From positions 19,119,718-19,183,717 of the forward strand of contig JALGPY010000004.1 in assembly GCA_023055425.1 (NCBI GenBank): a DNA stretch of 64,000 nucleotides, in the 5' to 3' direction. The notes under the pieces are model-generated. The model was not told the origin of the DNA. It did not search any database and was given only the letters and a program-made list of their open reading frames with translations. Below are positions 59,702 to 64,000 of this stretch, one piece after another. Every line of letters begins with the position of its first letter. Positions within the stretch are counted from its first letter, which is position 1. The translations under genes were made by a program, and so were the position numbers. Source of the DNA: Linanthus parryae. Its lineage: Eukaryota; Streptophyta; Magnoliopsida; Ericales; Polemoniaceae.

Positions 59702-61668
59702 GGCCACACCCTCCTCCCTCACACATCACCATCCCTCCTCCCACCTTTTTCTCAACCTCCTCCCTCTTCTTTCTTTTCTTCACCGTACACACACACCCGC
59801 ACACACCCACAACTCCTCCTCTCCCACTTCTAATTTAATAAATCCCCTTCCTCCTCCTACTCTCATATTAAAAAATTCACCATCTTCTTCCTCTTCTCTC
59901 CATCACCATCCTTCTCTCACACCTCTACCCCCCTTCCTCCTCCTACCTCTTACAAAATTTATCTTCTCCCTCAATATTTAAACACCCTCCTCTCCAAATT
60001 TCACTATAAATAGAGTTCTCCTCCTTCTCACTTCACCACCCACACTTCAGCACAACCTTCTTCTTCTTCTTCTTCTTCTTCACGTTGGCCTAACACCACC
60101 ACCACCACAATCACCATAACCATCACCAACAACACCCACCTCCCTCACTCTCCAACCTTCTCCCTCTCCCTCTCGGTAAACAACATCACCCACCACCATC
60201 ACTACCACTGCCGACACCACCCCCACATCACCTCCATCTCCACCACCCACAAACACCCTCCACAACACCACCACCATGGCCACCTACGGCACCACCAACT
60301 CTCTGCCTCCACCCCTCTCCCACCTCTGTCTCTCTCTCTCTCTCTCCTAAACCCAGCAGAAACAGCGCCACACCCACACCACCATCATAACCCCCGACCT
60401 TACCACCAACACCGTTGCCATCACCACCGCCACTTCCGGCCTCCATCACCACCACAGCTCCTTAACTCTCTGCACCCACCTCCCTCTCAATCTCTCTCCC
60501 TCTTCCCTGCAAAACCCAGCAGAAGTAACACCAACACCACCACCATCATCACCATCGGCATCACACCCATCACCGCCGCCATCTCCAGCGGAACCCCTGC
60601 ACAACCACCCCTCTGTTCCTCTCTCTCCTTCTCCCTTCGATCCCTCTCCCTTCCTCTCTGATCCAGAGACAACCGGAGCAACAGAAGCAGCGGCGGCCAA
60701 AGGCCACCGCCGATCGGACCCGAAGGCCCGACCCGACGGGAGACCCCAGCCGCCGGTCTCTCTCTCTCTCCCCTCCGTCACTCGGCTCTCCTCCACCCTC
60801 CTAGGGTTCCGAACACACTCAAGAACGCCAGAAACAGCCACCCCCACCACCGGAACACCATCTTCTCCGGCGTAGTTCCGACGAAACTTCGGCAACGGAT
60901 TACTCCTCCATTCGGTAACCAAATTAGTTGATTTTTGGTTTGAATCCAGTTAATTAGACTTGAATCTGAGTTTTATAACACCAAAACTGAATGGGTGTAA
61001 TTATTTGATGAGATTTGTGGTTGGGTTTTGGAGAAGATGAAGAAGAGGAACGTGAATGTCTAATGGGGCTGATTTTGTCATTTAATAAAAATTGAGGGTG
61101 CAAAGTGTTAACTCAGAAACTAATTAAGTTACTAGGGGGTAAGTAAGTGTTATATTTATAAAACTTGAGGATCTTGTTATAGTTTATATAATCTGATTTT
61201 TATAAATAAACTTAATAATTTCTTAAATCAACTAAAAGTGATTATTTATAGTTTCTCATATATATAAAAATATGTAACCTTGTATAAAAGTTGAAGAAAA
61301 TAATATTTGTGTAAACTTGACCATTTTTATAATTTTTTACTTGAAAGTTTATGAAATAAACATAAATAGATATTTTTGAATGAAACTTTTAGCTCCTTAT
61401 TAACAAAATTGTTGATTTAAATAAATAAATACATATAACTACCCAAGTAATATAAGCAAAAGGTAATATCTTTATAACTTAGAAAATTTATCACAATTAA
61501 ATAACTATAAAGCATTTCATGGGAGATTTTATTAATTAAAAAGATATATGTATATATATTGTATGGAAAATAGGGGTTTTAATTAGTATTTTTAGCATCG
61601 GATAAAAGCTAAGAATTTACTTTGTTTTGAAATTTATATGCTAAAGTTAACCAAATTATTTTGTGAAA
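59000..61668 (+). repeat. Gypsy LTR4, 3'-truncated (2669 bp)
   Basis: Same extent as LTR3, ending at the same TTTTGTGAAA breakpoint. TATAAATA at 60005-60012. With its tail it forms the second copy of the chimeric tandem unit. Confidence 0.93.
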
Positions 61669-61873
61669 CGATGTAACCCTTTGAATTTTCATACCATAAC
61701 ACGTCACGCCATCACATTAAGTATTCACATGTTACATCACATAAAGTAGCAACACCATATTTCACATCATACTCCATCATATCTTATATGCTAGCTAAAC
61801 ATAAAAGCATTTCACTCCCATCGAGTATTTGATTTAAGCTTCGAGGACGAAGCTTAGTTTAAGTGGGGAAGGA
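61669..61873 (+). other. Gypsy internal 3' tail fused to truncated LTR4
   Basis: 205 bp, same junction CGATGTAACCC as at 58795. The hairpin here has a different loop and longer stem (AAGCTTCG-AGGA-CGAAGCTT) and the purine tract is AAGTGGGGAAGGA, so its right half is closer to another source copy. Confidence 0.9.
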
Positions 61874-62521
61874 TGTAATACCCCGATTTTATAAAAGAAG
61901 CTAATTTGATAATTTTACATAAAGTTTGGGAGTATAGTTGTGATTTATAGAAGTTATGAATGAATTAAATCAAAGAAAAGGGTTGTAATTGTGGTTTTGA
62001 GAAAGTTATAAAGTAGTTGGATATTATTTAGAAGGTTATAATTAAAGTTTCCAAGAATATAAAGTTGATAATTTAAATAATAGGGATGTAGTTGTATTTT
62101 AAAGAAGTTTTATATATTAATCAAACTAAGTGAGGGGCCTTAATTGTAGTTTTAAGAAGTTGTAAATCAATTAAATTAAAGGATAGGGTTATATTTGTAG
62201 TTTTGAGATGTAATAAATTAGTTGAAATGAAGTTTAGGGGAGGTGACTGTAGTTTAGAGAAGTTAATAATGAATTTAATTAAAAGGTTGGGGAGCTAGAT
62301 GTATTTTAGAAGAATAGGTGTATGTATATACGTATAGTATAATTATCTTCAATCCGTATTTTCCATAACCCGACCCGTATATTCGTATAACCCGGTGATG
62401 TATAACGTATTACCCGTATTTCCTCTATTGACCCGACCCAAAACTCGTATTTTTAATTAAAAAATATTATTATTATTATGACTATTATTGTTTTTCTCCC
62501 AACCTCTCCCATATTTTTCTC

Positions 62522-62568
<47 letters not shown>

Positions 62569-64000
62569 ACGGCCACACCCTCATCCCTCACACATCACCA
62601 TCCCTCCTCCCACCTTTTTCTCAACCTCCTCCCTCTTCTTTCTTTTCTTCACCGTACACACACACCCACACACACCCACAACTCCTCCTCTCCCACTTCT
62701 AATTTAATAAATCCCCTTCCTCCTCCTACTCTCATATTAAATAATTCACCATCTTCTTCCTCCTCCCTCCATCGCCATCCTTCTCTCACACCTCTACCCC
62801 CCTTCCTCCTCCTACCTCTTACAAAATTTATCTTCTCCCTCGGTATTTTAATCACCCTCCTCTCCAAATTTCACTATAAATAGAGTTCTCCTCCTTCTCA
62901 CTTCACCACCCATACTTCATCACCACCTTCTTCTTCTTCTTCTTCTTCCCGTTGGCCTAACACCACCACCACCACAATCACCATAACCATCACCAACAAC
63001 ACGCACCTCCCTCACTCTCCAACCTTCTCCCTCTCCCTCTCTCGGTAAACAACATCACCCACCACCATCACTACCACTGCCGACACCACCCCCACATCAC
63101 CTCCATCTCCACCACCCACAAACACCCTCCACAACACCACCACCATGGCCACCTACGGCACCACCAACTCTCTGCCTCAACCCCTCTCCCACCTCTGTCT
63201 CTCTCTCTCTCTCCTAAACCCAGCAGAAACAGCCCACACCCACACCACCATCATCACCCCCGACCTCACCACCAACACCGTTGCCATCACCACCGCCACT
63301 TCCGGCCTCCATCACCACCACAGCTCCTTAACTCTCTGCACCCATCTCCCTCTCAATCTCTCTCCCTCTTCCCTGCAAAACCTAGCAGAAGTAACACCAA
63401 CACCACCACCATCATCACCATCGGCATCACACCCATCACCGCCTCCATCTCCACCGGAACCCCTGCACAACCACCCCTCTGTTACTCTATCTCCTTCTCC
63501 ATTAGATCCCTCTCCCTTCGTCTCTGAACCAGAGACAACCGGAGCAACAGAAGCAGCGGCGGCCAAAGGCCACCGCCGACCCGACCCGACGGGAGACCCC
63601 AGCCGCCGGTCTCTCTCTCTCTCCCCTCCGTCCCTCGGCTCTCCTCCACCCTCCTAGGGGTCCGAACACACTCAAGAACACCAGCAACAGCCACCCCCAC
63701 CACCGGAACACCATCTTCTCCTGCGAAGTTCCGACGAAACTTCGGCAATGGATTACTCCTCCATTCGGTAACCAAATTAGTTGATTTTTGGTTTGAATCC
63801 AGTTAATTAGACTTGAATCTGAGTTTTATAACACCAAAACTGAATGGGTGTGATTATTTGATGAGATTTGTGGTTGGGTTTTGGAGAAGATGAAGAAGAG
63901 GAACGTGAATGTCTAATGGGGCTGATTTTGTCATTTAATAAAAATTGAGGGTGCAAAGTGTTAACTCAGAAACTAATTAAGTTACTAGGGGGTAAGTAAG
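61874..64000 (+). repeat. Gypsy LTR5, runs off window
   Basis: Starts TGTAATACCCCG; TATAAATA at 62875-62882; continues past 64000. It shares diagnostic variants with LTR1 rather than LTR2-4. Whether it is truncated like LTR3/4 or complete cannot be seen. Confidence 0.92.
63145..63657 (+). other. Sense 170-codon Pro/Ser/Thr-rich frame in Gypsy LTR5 (doubtful)
   Basis: ATG in a strong plant context (CACCATGGCC) about 260 bp downstream of the TATA box. It encodes MATYGTTNSLPQPL and then a Pro/Ser/Thr/His-rich low-complexity chain. The same ATG exists in the other LTRs, but a different TC-run length shifts the frame there (LTR2 gives only about 38 codons). No domain is recognisable. It could act as an upstream ORF in the transcript or be chance. 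Confidence 0.25.

Larger units (their letters stand above)
29062..64000 (+). mobile_element. Tandem Ty3/gypsy (Tekay/Del-like chromovirus) array, continuing past window
   Basis: Order: LTR1 29062-41515 (with Copia C inside), body E 41516-46844, LTR2 46845-50809, body F 50810-56113, LTR3 56114-58794 (3'-truncated), tail 58795-58999, LTR4 59000-61668 (3'-truncated), tail 61669-61873, LTR5 61874-64000 onward. Full LTRs are about 3.97 kb. The E to F period (PBS to PBS) is 9294 bp; the chimeric LTR/tail units are 2886 and 2874 bp. Adjacent bodies share LTRs and inactivating mutations, as expected from unequal recombination rather than separate insertions. The left edge lies in D; the right edge and any target duplication are out of view. 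Confidence 0.92.

Noticed and set aside
62488..62883. Leu/Ser/His-rich + strand frame in LTR5
   Set aside because: Produced by translating the (TC)n and CAC repeats upstream of the TATA box.
29062..64000. Endogenous pararetrovirus or CRISPR-like array as the cause of the tandem repeats
   Set aside because: Gene order, tRNA-iMet PBS, polypurine tract and long LTRs identify Ty3/gypsy elements; repeats are kilobases long with coding bodies and there are no spaced short repeats.

Overview
The window is plant nuclear DNA, almost certainly angiosperm, made up almost entirely of LTR retrotransposons nested inside one another. I see no cellular protein gene, tRNA or rRNA. The plant assignment rests on the element types: Ty1/copia polyproteins with TGGTATCAGAGC initiator-Met-tRNA primer sites, and a Ty3/gypsy chromovirus of the Tekay/Del kind with RT-RNase H-integrase-chromodomain order. 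I cannot name the species.

Layout. (1) 1-14771: an old, heavily mutated Copia element (called O, + strand). Its 5' LTR lies left of the window. Near the 3' end of its pol it is split by a young Copia element A (- strand, 4640-13153). A has two 1432-bp LTRs that read as identical, a TGAAG target duplication, and a 1316-codon polyprotein frame broken by a single TGA. (2) 14772-16999: about 2.2 kb with no recognisable gene. (3) 17000-29061: a second old Copia of a different lineage (D, - strand, 187-bp LTR). Element B of the A/B/C family is inserted in its RT region (+ strand, 18006-26406, TSD AATTG). D is broken off at 29061, where the Gypsy array begins. (4) 29062-64000: a tandem Tekay-like Gypsy array on the + strand: LTR1, body E, LTR2, body F, truncated LTR3, tail, truncated LTR4, tail, LTR5 (running out of the window). 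Copia element C (30461-38931, TSD CCACC) is inserted inside LTR1.

A, B, C and O belong to one Copia family with LTRs of about 1.43 kb and a leader of about 1.67 kb. Counted by eye, LTR pairs differ at no sites in A, about 12 in C and about 19 in B. Insertion order is therefore O, D and the array first, then B, C and A. None of the four has a fully intact polyprotein.

The most unusual part is the Gypsy array. Bodies E and F share the same TAG, TGA and frameshift lesions, so they were duplicated after the element was already dead, by DNA recombination rather than transposition. Downstream, a chimeric unit of about 2.88 kb (5' two-thirds of the LTR fused to the last ~205 bp of the internal region) is present twice in tandem with exactly the same junction. 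This looks like the first step of a retroelement-derived satellite. LTR1 and LTR5 share one set of diagnostic variants, and LTR2-4 share another.

I found no new defence, regulatory or metabolic system. All coordinates come from reading the sequence. Divergence counts are by eye and approximate.
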